From Hemileia vastatrix (taxonomy: Eukaryota > Basidiomycota > Pucciniomycetes > Pucciniales > Zaghouaniaceae), in NCBI GenBank assembly GCA_030280995.1, contig JASXTE010000015.1, positions 25,476,501-25,540,500 on the forward strand: a stretch of DNA of 64,000 nt. Direction: 5' to 3'. The notes beneath the pieces were generated by a model. That model was not told the origin of the DNA. It saw only the letters and a program-made list of their open reading frames with translations, and ran no database searches. Numbering within the stretch: the first letter of the stretch is position 1; every line of letters begins with the position of its first letter. The position numbers and the translations under genes are program-made. Positions 33,943 to 45,322 of this stretch are shown in pieces.

Positions 33943-35072
33943 TGTTGGTCAGTCGTCTAGAAGAAGGTAAAGAAAAGAGGAGAAAAGGAGGAGGACAAGG
34001 GAAAAAAAAATAAAAGAAATAAAGTGAAATAGATTATTTAATTTATTTAAAAGAAAAACAACAGCAATTAACTTGAGAGATGACAAAAATTTAGGCTTTA
34101 TTAATAATAATATTATTTAAGGTAAGGGTTCTGCGCGGCAAACACTTTTAATTACTATCAGACTTAAAGCAACCTTTAAATTGTTATATAGAATTTTAAT
34201 TAGAATTTTATTACTAATAAATAAAATATAAACGTAATGTAAAAGTATATTAAATTTGTTGAGTGTATAGTAAGTGATGAGGCTACAGGGGATTATCCAA
34301 GGCCCTTTTATAGGTAATGGGTCCTCTGAAGCGCCACTATATTTGTAAATACAAGAATTATAATAGGATAAAACAAGTATATCAAAGTGTAAGTGAAACA
34401 TAACAATGTAGAGAAAAATATGAAACAAATAATTAAAAACCCCAATTAAGAATCCAATTTTCCCACCATTAATTCCCAAATCAGTAATTAAAAATAGTGA
34501 ATAACTAAACAAGCCTGTGACATAGGGACTATGAGAAAAATAATTCAAAACAGATTGTACAGTCTGATTTAAGGATTTTTAAGTGAAACAGAGAATATTT
34601 TTACGCAACAAAATATGTAATTAATCTCAATTTAGTATAAATTAATTAATTGTTTTTCCTGACACAATTAAAGGTCAAAAGAAGTGTCATTAATTATTTT
34701 TTAATATTATATGAAAGGTGTTATTTAATATATAAATTTAAATAATTAATTTAATTATATTATAAGTCAATTTTACACTTATAATTATAATATATGTTTT
34801 TAATTAATTAAATATAAATTTATAATTTATTAAATACATAAAAATGCGCCATAATTTTTAGAATATAAAATATATCATGTTTAATTTAAATGTATAAAAA
34901 TTTATTTAAACAATAAAATTAATATAACACTTATATGTAATAAGATACTTATATAATTTTATTATGCAATAAAATATTAATTTATATACATTAAATACAA
35001 TTCTTACGCCCTCTTTCAGGTCTTATAAGTTAACATATCATTTACTGGACTCCTGGAATAGCCTGGCTGACA
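33943..35072 (-). mobile_element. Solo LTR, element A family (copy C)
   Basis: Begins TGTTGGTCAGTCGTCTAGAA and ends ATAGCCTGGCTGACA, 1130 bp, with CTCTT on both sides (33938-33942 and 35073-35077). Confidence 0.95.
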
Positions 35073-35079
35073 CTCTTCC

Positions 35080-36600
35080 TGTCAGCCAGGCTGTACCAGG
35101 AGTCCAGTAAAGGTTATAACATTTTATTGGAACTCAAAATGGGCAAATTCTTTTTTATATTATGCATGTAAATTAAGATTATATTGAACAATAAAATTAC
35201 ATAGATAATTTATGATAATAAATTTAAAGTAGAGTTACATGAATTTTATTACTCTATAAATTGTATATACAATTAAATAAATAAATAATACATCATATTC
35301 CAAAAAGTATGAGCGCTTTTTTGTGTATTTAATAATTATAAATTATTACTTACTTAATATAATATTATATTATAATTATAAGTTATAAATTTTTATTTTA
35401 ATTTTATTAATTAATTAATTATATATAATTATTAAATAATTTTATACATATCTTATAATCCATAAATATTGGGCGCTTTTTTGACCCTTCATTGTGTCAG
35501 AAAAATTATTTAATAAGTTAAAACACTTACTTAATAAAAAATATTAAAATTCTTACTTTAAATTAGTAATCTCATTAAATTAATTATTTGTTTGAATCAA
35601 AATAGTTATTACAATCATGAAATAATTAAAAACAATTATTTATTAATTTCTTATACTAACTTAATTAATCATACTTCTAAAAAAGTATATTTTTTGATGT
35701 TGCATGTAAATTGTTTACTATTTTAAATAGATTATAAAGCATGTCTTGTCTTAAATGGTTTAATCCTGTGTTACAGACCACTTTCATGTTTCACTTCATT
35801 TTAATACAATGTTTGGGTTTAAATTGGTGGATAAATGGGCTCTACTCATATTTGTTACTTGTTTTATATTTTTCCCTTACATCTTTGTTACATTTATTTC
35901 ATTACTGTTTTATTTTATTTTATTTTCACAATATAATTTTTTATGGCACTTCAGAGGGCCACTTGTCTATATAAAGGCCTTGAGAAACCCCCTGTAGCTC
36001 CATCACTTACTTTATTACTATTACATTCACTACGCAATATAGGGGGTGGACTTGCTAGCAAGTCCCCAACCTGAACTCAGACAGAACCCAGATGGAACTC
36101 AGACTGAACTCATACTGAACTCTTCTTGAAGACCCACCTAAAACTGTTCTGCTGAGTGGTGTTCATCCCTGATTGTATGGTTCCTTTGTCAATAGCTCAA
36201 TGTGTGTTCAATCTGTGGTGACTCTCAGTCCAAGGTTGCCGACTTGCTAACAAGTCTGCCCCCCATATTGCGTGATGATTACACTTTATTTTTACAATAA
36301 ATAAATACAAAATTATATTACATTAAATAGTTTTATTGTGGTGACTACCTCTTTAATAATTCTAGGTACTATACAGTTAAAAGGTTGCTTTAAGAGAATT
36401 TTAATATTATCTAATTGATGTGTTTAAGCAGAGAGAAAAAAAGGAAGTACTTACAAAAATCATAATAATACCAGTATCCATTACAAGTCCCTTTAAAACT
36501 CCTAATTTTTGTCCTTCCTTTTATTCCCCCTTTTAAATCTTCTTCTTTTTATCCTCTTCTCCTTCCCCTTTTCCTATTCCTTCTAGACAACCGGCTGATA
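35080..36600 (+). mobile_element. Solo LTR, element A family (copy D), containing a MITE
   Basis: Begins TGTCAGCCAGGCTGTACC and ends CAACCGGCTGATA (expected TGACA). CTTCC flanks it at 35075-35079 and 36601-36605. About 250 bp of its length is the MITE at 36028-36277. It stands head to head with copy C, 7 bp away. Confidence 0.92.
36028..36277. mobile_element. MITE with palindromic ends, copy 2
   Basis: Left end CACTACGCAATATAGGGGG then GGACTTGCTAGCAAGTCC; right end ACTTGCTAACAAGT then CCCCCCATATTGCGTGATG. The interior repeat of GAACTCAGAC units is near the left end. It shares the middle TTCTGCTGAGTGGTGTTCAT with copies 1 and 3. Confidence 0.9.
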
Positions 36601-37472
36601 CTTCCAATCCTTTCCTTACCAAAACCTCCTTTGATAACAGTATCTTCAGCAACTCCTTCACTCCCTCAATCTTTTCCTGACCTCTTCTTATCCATTCCAT
36701 CAAATCCTAATCTTCCAATTCCACTTTGTCTAGGATTACCCCCTCATCAAGGTCCCCCTTCAACAATTTTTCCCCAACAGTGTGTAGTTGGCAAGGTGCT
36801 GGGCGCAAGTCAGGATGTCATGATAGATCATCATGTTTGCCACTTTTCTTCCCTGGTCAGAATGTAACAACAAATTTACTGCTACTTAGCATTTCTTCCC
36901 AGAGAAGCTTCTGGAAAGTCAGCTTTTTTGGAGTCAGAAAGGTTTTCAGGTTTTTATGATCTGTGTAAATAATAACTTGTAACCTGTGAGGCCCTCCATC
37001 CAAATAATGGCACCAGGTGGGTACTGCTTCTACTAGTGCCAAAAACTCCTTATAATATATTTCATAGTTTAATTTGGTGCCTAGAAGTGTTCATGACAAA
37101 TAAGCTATTGGGTGCAAGACATTTTAAGTGTGGTATTGAGATAATACTGCACCTAATGCAAAATCTGAGCAGTCTCATTCCATAACAAATGGCTTCAATA
37201 AGTCAGGGATTGCAAGAATAGGGGCTCTCACAAATTGGCTTTTCAGGTAGTCAAACGCATCTTGTTTCCTGTTTGTCCATATAAATTTGGCTTCCTTCTT
37301 TGTGAGGTTGTGCAATGGTTGGCAAATGTGGGAGTATTATTCAATAAAACAGCGGTAAAAATTTTCAAAGTCTAGGAATGACTGGAGCTTCTTTACTGAT
37401 GCTGGTGTCAGCCATTCTGTTACTGCCTTTACTTTCTCCTGGTCCATTTGGCCCTATACTTTAAAATGATAA
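36601..37472 (-). pseudogene. Chromovirus B2 RNase H region remnant
   Basis: Minus strand reads [48 protein letters not shown], then MALVEAVPTWCHYLDGGPHR and VIIYTDHKNLKTFLTPKKL. This is the RT-distal and RNase H part of the element seen at 24190-26516. Stops interrupt it. It is cut at its 5' side by LTR F at 37473. Confidence 0.88.
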
Positions 37473-38579
37473 TGGTTAGGTAGGCAATTTCACATACTGA
37501 AAAGAGGCTGTAGAAGGACACTTAAAGTTGCCTTGCTGTAAGAAGAATTCAAGAGAGTTGGATAAACAGAAGAAAACCCTGTCACTTTAAGTTAAATAAG
37601 AGTTCTCAATTAAATAAGCTATATCATCTACTTTGTAATAAAAGACCAGTTGAACAATTGGTTTTAATGGTTTTGAGATTCAAAATCAGTGTTCTTAAAG
37701 TTTAGATGAAGAAATACAACAGCAAAGTTGTACTAGAAAAATTATCTAAATGATTGGCTTTAATGTTTTTTATGAAGTTTTTATTTTAGTGAAAAGTTGT
37801 TAAAAATTAGTCCCTGGATTTGAGACCTCTCTAATGAAACCCTATAAGTGTATATGTAGATGTTATTGTGTAATATTTATAAAACGTTATATAAAAATTT
37901 TATAATTATAAGGGTATGAAAAATTGTGAGATTTTATGTTAAAATGATGGTGGTTATGCATTAAAATGTTAAATGATTTTAGTCAGATTTTGTCAGATTT
38001 TGAGCCTACAGCCTTTATATTCATAGTCCAGTCACATGCCCCTTTTTACCTTCCAGAGTATGTACAGAGTTTGTCTGGACAATTCCAGAGTTTTTGCAGA
38101 CTTCTGGAAACAATTAAAGCCTTAAAACCTTAATAAAAATCTATTAAAACGACAGATAATAGGTTTACATCTGGAAAAAATTTCATACTCTATTTCTAGC
38201 CTGTGAAAACCTATTCACTGAGCTAAAAGTTATTAAAGTTAAGTAAATTAACAAACATTCAAAATAATCATAAATGCTTAATAAAAAACATTAAAAAATT
38301 GAGAAAAATAGCAAAAATTCCCCAAAAATTTCTAAAAGTTTTTTAAGAATCCTTAGCTCAATTTCAATGCATATTTAAGCCTAAAAAATTATTTCTTGAC
38401 TATGAAATAAATTTTTTATCTTGACCTGTTTATTAGACCAATTTTTTCTATAAAACCAATCATTTTCTTTATGATAAAATTATACTAAGATATAATAACC
38501 TTTTGAAAATCCATAATAAGCAACCCAAAATATATTTTAAGCATCTCTTTAGGGCTGTACTTAAATTTAGATTGCCACA
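37473..38579 (-). mobile_element. LTR of a partial gypsy element F
   Basis: Homologous to the LTR at 62769-63930 (shared GCCTTGCTGTAAG near the left end, GCCACATCCTCCCTCC at the right end). Read on the minus strand, GGAGGGAGGA directly precedes TGTGGCAATC, a classic polypurine tract and LTR start. So this is a 3' LTR with internal sequence to its right. GATAA (37468-37472) is its left flank; no matching copy was found. Confidence 0.7.
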
Positions 38580-39713
38580 TCCTCCCTCCCATGAAGAAAG
38601 TTTTCATTCTTAAATTTGCATGAATGATTAATCACTTATTGATCTCCTCTTCATCCACTTCAACCATCACCTTCCAATTTCAACCTCACCACCAAAGTAC
38701 GTTTTCAATCAGCTCTAAACTTTATCATCACCACCATCATGTCTTCAAAGGATTTGGATTTTTACTGTGAATCAAGTGCCAGTTACCCAGTTCCTTGCTT
38801 AATGTCCAATTCTGGCCTCCCTGAAAGAAATTCCTGTGATATCTGCAGGCTAAAAAAATTTAAATTTATTCCTCCTATAACTCCTTCCATAAACAATGTC
38901 TACACTAGCCTAGTAGTTTTACTTGATCCTACTATACCCAAAGCAAGATTATCAAAAATTCCAACTTTCTTCAGAGACATTAGGGCCAAAACATGTTCAT
39001 CATCCAAAAAAAACTAATCATGATCATGAGCTACCACACCCTTCTCAAGATCCTGATCACATTATTCCAGTTTCTCCTTTCAGGTTTGATAAAAATTTAT
39101 TTCCTGGATATAAAAGTTTATCCCTCTTTTCATATCCATTAGTCTATCTTACTGAATCCTCCATCCCTTTTACTTTAGCTATTGAAATGACCAATACTGA
39201 TGATGTTAGCTGGGTAAAAATTGGTTATATTAATCACTATCTAACATTTAATAAATATCTTTTTTCAAACTTTTGTGATGATATGAAGTGAAAATTTTTA
39301 ACTTTTTTTCAAGACACTCCAACCAAAAAAAAAATAACAATATTGTGAAGAGAAGATTGCTTATGAAAAGTTTTGATGCTGATGTAGAAAGACTAAAAAA
39401 AATAAAAAAATTGTTTTGATTTGTCTTCTCTTCTTTAAAATTTGTTTCATTAGTGCTGTTTAAACATTCTCTATTGTTGATTCTATCTTCTACCAGACTT
39501 TATTTATATAAAATTGAAATAAAACCATATTTGCCTTGTGATGATTCCACTAATGAGAGAAAGTTTTGAATCCATTCAGACTCCCCTCTACCAGTCTCAA
39601 ACTGTCACAGCATGAGAGAGTGGGCTACTCACCCAATGAGCAAAATACTTTGATTCCATTCTTTTAAAAAGGTCCTCCAAGTTTCCTCCAATATAGTCTA
39701 CAAATGAAACACA
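38580..39713. other. Internal remnant of element F and unrecognised ORF traces
   Basis: The minus strand next to the LTR could be the 3' end of a pol frame (KFKNENFLHGRED). On the plus strand, 38739-39017 and 38923-39291 are overlapping frames (MSSKDLDFYCESSASYPVP.. and ..NLFPGYKSLSLFSYPLVYLT) that could be one frameshifted reading frame. I recognise no family and would not call a gene. Confidence 0.4.
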
Positions 39714-39718
39714 CTAAT

Positions 39719-40895
39719 TGTCAGCCTAAATATCCTTAGGACTGAGTATTTCTTATGCTTAAAATAAGATAACCTTAATTAGATTAAGCTTATATCTTAA
39801 AAATAAGGTTAAAATAATAATATATATTATTTTATTATATATATATATAATTAATATTCTATTATATAATTTATAATAGTTTAAATAGCTTATCCATGGC
39901 CTAATAATACTTATTAAGGTGTTAATGGAGTCATAATATACTTATCTTAAGTGATATGAAGTAATTATTGACATACATAAGCTTATATGTATACATAAAT
40001 CTCATATTCAGTGAAATATGCAGTATATTATGTATATTTAGGTATATAAGTGGGTTTTAGCCCCTTAATAGCCTATAACCTTTGTTTTTCTGCTTATTTT
40101 AGGTCATATGGACGAAATCAGTGGATTCACAACGCCTACAGAAGCATAGACACCTATATCAGGCGCATACACCCAGTTTGGACAACTAAAATTACTTCCT
40201 TGGATGGTTATTCACGGATTTATGGGTTGGAAAGATGTTTTTGGGTTAATGTGGATGCTTGGGGATGTTATTGGGGGCTTGGACATTTTATTTGTTTCCT
40301 TTATATGCTTTTAGTTTCATTAAATCTCTTTTTGATCTTTTATTTTACCTGTTTCTTTATGGTATCCGCTTTTATCTGGGATTTCTATTTATGGTATGAC
40401 TCTGTGTTATTATTAATAGTGATGGAGGGTCCTTACTGGAGGTCTGGGTGTTGAAACTGCTTGAAGTGGACGCCATGGGGAGGTGATGGGCCCTCACAGT
40501 GCTGTAATTGCCGGGGATAGCAGTGACATCATCTGGATTGAAGGTCTGTGCACTCCAGTGGATTTGGGTATAAGTAAGAAGGGATTTTGACGGTTTATTA
40601 TAATCATTCAATTACTACACTTCAAACAAACACTATACTACAATTATTAACATTCAGAAATATATTATAAAGCCCTTATAAATTGATATTATCTTTATAA
40701 AAGCTATAACTATATTTTATTCTTCTATTTTCCACCACTAGCACGCATTTAAATCCAAGTATTGTGAGTTTAATTTGAGTATAACTATTCTATTAGTCTT
40801 CCCCTAAGGTTTAATCACTAAATCATTTATTAATAAGTAGTAGGACCATAAAATAACACTATTATATCATACTTATATACTAGACTGTACTGACA
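39719..40895 (+). mobile_element. Solo LTR family X, copy 3
   Basis: 1177 bp from TGTCAGCCTAAATATCC to GACTGTACTGACA, with CTAAT on both sides (39714-39718 and 40896-40900). It carries an open 134-codon frame (40050-40454) that starts with GTG and has several hydrophobic stretches. It is the reference sequence for copies 1 and 2. Confidence 0.95.
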
Positions 40896-40900
40896 CTAAT

Positions 40901-41327
40901 AATACAACTACCATTCCAATTTCAAAAGTTTCAGCATCACAACATTCAAATAAATTTCTATCCCTTTAAAACACTTTAAAAACTGTTAAAATTCTTCATA
41001 TTTTTCCAGAATTTCTTAGCACCTTTATTTCCAGCTTTTGAGTGCATCCCATTTCTGAACACTATGATCTAACACCTTTAAACTCTGCATAGTGTAGAGT
41101 AACCATATGCACCTTTAAAATCCCTGCCAATAAAACTTTAAAGATCCTATCTTTCTTTAACTATAATAAAATTTATATTTTTTATGAAATCTTCATTTCC
41201 TAAAGTTAGCTGCACCATATTCATCAATTATTGGGTTTTCCAAAGTGTGATTTCAGTTTGAGTACTGTTGAACCAGAGATAAATTAAAAATGATTGAATA
41301 GATTTTCCAAATAGATTGAAATTCCCA
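40901..41327. other. Host DNA, no gene recognised
   Basis: AT-rich. No coding or RNA signature was seen. Confidence 0.5.
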
Positions 41328-41960
41328 GTTGAAAGCCTTGGAGAACCAAATATTTAATTGATTGCTAGTTTATAGTCTTGGTGGACTATTCCATCTGCAA
41401 ATCCCTACATTTATTGTTCATATGATGAATGGTTTGCTAGTTTGAGGTCATGGAGGACCAAAGGATGATTACTTGAATTTCCATTTTAATTTCATCTTAG
41501 ACCAAAAAGCTTGTTGGTTTACTAGTTTAAGGTCATAGTGGACCAAATAATGATGACTTGCCAGTATAAGGTCATGGAGGACTTATTCCAACACATCCTT
41601 CACCATATAAAAAAATCTAACATTGATAGCATCCACAGAATCAACAATACAATCTAGGTTTCTGAGGACCCTTCAATATTTCCATTACTATGTTTCCAAC
41701 ACAATTTTTTTTAACACATCATTTTTCAGTTTAAGGTCTTAGAGGACCAATGATTGATTAACTGTAAATTTTTAAAATTTCTTCTTTAATACTCAGTTTT
41801 GAGTCTTGATGAACCAACAGATCCTGTATAAAACCAAAAAAAAATCTTCATAAATTCTCAGTTGAAAGTCTTGAAGGGCTAGAAGATCCAAAAAAGAATA
41901 AGTCAGAAATCTTGAAAAAATCTTGAAAACCAGCCAGTTGAAAGTCATGGAGGATAAAAA
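41328..41960. repeat. Nine interspersed copies of an AGTTTAAGGTCATGGAGGAC motif
   Basis: Degenerate ~23-bp copies, all in the same orientation, start near 41328, 41366, 41438, 41523, 41561, 41727, 41793, 41858 and 41935. Intervals range from 38 to 166 bp. Consensus by eye: CAGTTKRARGTCWTGGAGGA followed by CCAA. Spacer sequences are unrelated. It is not a simple tandem repeat. Confidence 0.75.
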
Positions 41961-42239
41961 GATTATATTGACATAAAATCCAGTATTCATTGAACATTGG
42001 TAAGCCCTGTCTTCCATTTTAAAATATAATAAGAGGAAATAAAATAATTAAAATAAAATAAAATATATGAAAAATAAAATTTAATTTTATACATTATAAA
42101 ATATTTATTAATATTAATTTAAGTTTATGTTTTCATTGATTTTTTTTTAAATTGAAAAATGAAAATAGGGGGTCTCAAAAATTACCAAATACACCACATA
42201 AACATGCCACAAAAAAGGTACCAAACTTGCCATAAAAAA

Positions 42240-42272
42240 TGAAATACACCTGCCCTAGACAGGTGTATTTCA
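42240..42272. repeat. Subterminal perfect hairpin of E3
   Basis: Arms TGAAATACACCTG and CAGGTGTATTTCA enclose CCCTAGA, 72 bp inside the element end. Confidence 0.9.
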
Positions 42273-42539
42273 ACAGTGTATTTGTCCCCAAACACATCTT
42301 CTTTTGGGTTAATTTAGTCATCAAAACACTTCCCTTCTTCATCATGATTAGTCAGCACTAGGTACAAAAGTGCCAAAACCTGGATTTTTTATTTCACCTA
42401 GTCCTTAAGGGATTACTCATATAGGCAAGATATATGACTTACCAGAACTTAATCCAGCCCATAATCATAAACTTACCCTTAATTGTTACCACTGTTCACT
42501 AGCATAACATGCCACTTTCAGTTTGCCATCAAATTTAGA

Positions 42540-42990
42540 TCACAGCTGCAGCTGAAGCTTTTGATATAATGGTTAATTCTGATACAAATTCTGATGCAGA
42601 ACTTGACTTGGCTTTCATGTGTGACATGTTGGAGAACCACTACTTATTTCCTAGGACACCTTCCATAAGACACCAGCCTTGATATCACCTTGATCTTTTG
42701 CCAAAATTCCTGAAGCTAGCTCTCAACAGATGTTTTGTACAACTTTTCCTTGCTTTCTTAGTTTACTTGAAGTAATTCAATATCAGGTTTCTGTAGACTG
42801 GATTACTTCTTGTCTTATATTACACAATCTTCTTTCTAACTAAAAAGATTGATGAAATGAGCTTTATGAAGATGAGATTCCTGATCCACCTCCACCAATA
42901 GAATCTAGCAGTACTTCATCATCTCAACCCAGTTCTATGTGTGCTAAAGAAATACCAATAGCCCTTTCTCATTTTGAAGGCCTAGATTAA
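42540..42990 (+). pseudogene. E3 transposase remnant with large internal deletion
   Basis: N-terminal part: NSDTNSDAELDLAFM, then TFPCFLSLLEVIQYQ, equivalent to CFLKLLELIQDH of E2. This is joined directly to the C-terminal part, DWITSCLILHNLLSN, NELYEDEIPDPPPPIES, equivalent to HWILTCVILHNIL and LYEEEDPEP of E1. All catalytic Asp/Glu motifs are missing, and frameshifts and stops add further damage. Confidence 0.8.
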
Positions 42991-43255
42991 CTAATTAAAA
43001 AATAATTTTTTTGTGTAATAATTTTTGCCAATGAAATTCCCCAGTTTCTCCGTTTCATTTTTGTTGGTTCAGCTCCCAGACTTGAAATCACATAACATTT
43101 GTGAATGCATAACATCTCTAAGATTCTTTCTCACTAAGATATTTCATCTTCTCTTCATCTCTAACCTCCAAAATTCATTGTTGGTTCTGATACTTCTCAC
43201 TTTACAGCACTCAAAGTAAGTCACTTTCTCATTTTTTTAAATTAAATTGCTAATT

Positions 43256-43516
43256 CACCACGCAATTAGGGTGGTGGACTTGTTAGCAAGTCCGCAACCT
43301 TGGACTCAAATTCACCACAGATTGAACACACATTGAGCTATTGACAAAGGAACCATACAATCAGGGATGAACACCACTCAGCAGAACAGTTTTAGGTGGA
43401 TCTTCAAGTAGAGTTCAATATGAGTTCAGTATGAGTTCAGTCTGAGCTCCATCTGAGTTTTTTCTGAGTTCAGGTTGGGGACTTGCTAGCAAGTCCACCC
43501 CCTATATTGCATAGTG
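43256..43516. mobile_element. MITE with palindromic ends, copy 3 (inverted), inside E3
   Basis: Left end CACCACGCAATTAGG then GGACTTGTTAGCAAGTCC; right end GGACTTGCTAGCAAGTCC then ACCCCCTATATTGCATAGTG. The interior is the reverse complement of copies 1 and 2 with the GAGTTCAGTATGAGTTCAGT array near the right end. Confidence 0.9.
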
Positions 43517-43519
43517 ATT

Positions 43520-44349
43520 GAAATGTCTTTTTTAATATCTCTTTTTTTGTTCCTTTTTTTATCATCTTTTTTATTTTGATAGCTTATTTATGTGTTCTTA
43601 TTTCCTTTCCACCTTTTTTCTTTTTTTCATGTTATCTGTCATTTTTATTGTTGATTTATTGAATTTTTGGTGTTTTTTTTTTGGTAATTTTAAGGAATTT
43701 TCACTTTTTTGGCCTTTTTCTTTGCTAAATTGCTTTGGAATCATTTTTAAACAATTCTGAAATTTTTTCCAAGAAATTTCTACTTACTTTGAGGTGTATT
43801 TGGCCTCTTTTTGGTATTATATTTTGTCAACACCTTCCAAAAACATTTTTTAAGCATTTCTCAGTGAATTTTAGGTCTATTTTTTCACTAATTCAATTCC
43901 TACATGCTTGGAAACCTTCAGAAACCGTTTGGAAACACTTTGAAATCATTTTTAAATGGGTTTGATTATTTTGGCTTTTTTTTGGATATTTTTTAGAACT
44001 TTTTTTTGGCACTTTTGGGCACTTTTTGGACAATTTTTGGAGAGGTTTTAGGGGACTTTCAAGACAATTTTTTGTAAACTTTTGGAACATTTTAGCAGAC
44101 TTTAGGGATACTTTTTTAATAACTTTTAGAAATCTTTTTTAGGTACTTTTAGGAATCTTTTTTGGAAACTTTTGGGACTCTTTTTTAGCAATTTTTAGGA
44201 CTATTTCTTTCAGGTAGTTTAAGGAGAGCTTTTTAGGTAATTTTCATCAAATTTCAATTAAGTATGGGGTGTATTATAGGTTTTCAGAATTTATTTTTAT
44301 TTAACAAAAAAAAATTTTACAAGTCATATATGATACTCTACTTACCTAC
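43520..44349. repeat. T-rich degenerate repeat stretch in E3
   Basis: From about 43680 to 44230 the plus strand is dominated by TTTTTGG/TTTTAGGNACTTTT phrases at ~20-bp spacing. No gene is recognised. It takes the place where E1 has its oxygenase gene. Confidence 0.55.
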
Positions 44350-44498
44350 ATTAATGAGACATCAGGCAATGTGTTGTATAAGGGTAATCATGAAAAATTT
44401 GGTTTTCTCATGAGGTTCATGTATACATTTGTGTTTGATTTCATTGAATTTGGTCACAGATGATTTACACTCACATTTTAACTTGAATTGTCATTAAT
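44350..44498. other. Conserved non-coding block, copy in E3 (inverted, decayed)
   Basis: Ends ATTAATG and CATTAAT form a perfect stem. Matches to E1 (reverse complement) include GTGTTGTATAA, GGTAATCATGA, CTCATGAGGTTC and TTGAATTGTCATTAA. The terminal G:C pair of E1 and E2 is T:A here. Confidence 0.65.
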
Positions 44499-44549
44499 TT
44501 AGGTTTGTTTAGATGTTAATTTTAGCAATAAACATAAATTTTGGCAATC

Positions 44550-44720
44550 TATGACCCTACTTCAATAAAAAACACAGGAGGGTATTTCCATTTTTGTCAT
44601 AAATTTTTTTCTGACTTAGAAAAAAAAAGGGAATTCCCACCCCCTATTATGGTAAATAGCAGGGGAGGGTATTTCCAAAGAAAATTTTTTGACATGATTT
44701 TTTTTGACTTAGAAATAATT
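44550..44720. repeat. Decayed ~90-bp repeats of E3 (inverted)
   Basis: CTACTTCAATAAAAAACACA followed by GGAGGGTATTTCC, and a second GGGGAGGGTATTTCC, are the reverse complement of the E1/E2 tandem repeat core. Confidence 0.6.
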
Positions 44721-45039
44721 TAGTGACCAAAAAAAGCAAAAGAAAAGAATCTGTGAATGATAATAGTATTTGGAAACAAATAAAATAATGTGATAAATCC
44801 AAGACAAAAAAAAATTGCTCAACATAATTGATGAAAAAATAGAAAGTATGATTGAAAGAGTAGGATCTAGATTATTAGATATAAGTAGTTAAGTTCAACA
44901 AAAAAATGTTGAGGAGTTTAAAAATCCAAAGAAGGAGATACATGAATTTTTGAAGAATTTAATGTTGATATTAAAGAAGAAATCTATAAAGAAATTAATT
45001 AATTTTTAATTAATTTTAACTAAGTAAGGAAAGAAACTC

Positions 45040-45322
45040 TTTGATATCACAATTTGACTTATTGGCATTGACATATGCAAGTAAAAAAGCTTGATTTATT
45101 TATTTTACAGCATCAAGTTGCTTCTTTTTTAATTCATTGGCTTGTAACTTATTTCCAGAATTTTCCATTTGAAATTGATTATTTTTCAATTTTTTTATCA
45201 TCCTCTCTTTGAATCCTAACCTTCTCCCTCTCCAAATCTAACAATATTTCTTAATTTCTAAAAATTTTTCTTCCTTTAATTGTGAATGAAATCACTTCAT
45301 TTCCACAAAAAGTAATTGAAGT
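45040..45322 (-). pseudogene. E3 coiled-coil protein remnant
   Basis: The minus strand reads LDLEREKVRIQREDDKKIEK, then in another frame NSGNKLQANELKKKQLDAVK, then NQAFLLAYVNANKSNCDIKE. This is the heptad-rich C-terminus of the protein encoded at 19-1368 and 49437-50190. It is truncated by LTR H at 45323. Confidence 0.6.

Larger units (their letters stand above)
42168..45322. mobile_element. PIF/Harbinger-like element E3, inverted and truncated
   Basis: The left end reads GGGGGTCTCAAAAATTACC (42168), matching the GGGGGTRTCA ends of E1 and E2. Contents run opposite to E1: subterminal hairpin, transposase remnant (+), conserved block, ~90-bp repeats, coiled-coil remnant (-). Retrotransposon H begins at 45323 inside the coiled-coil region, so the right end is lost from view. 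No oxygenase gene is recognisable; the T-rich stretch 43520-44340 occupies its place. Confidence 0.75.

Noticed and set aside
36631..36959. Plus-strand frames over 36631-36959
   Set aside because: They are antisense to the B2 RNase H remnant, whose motifs are clear on the minus strand.
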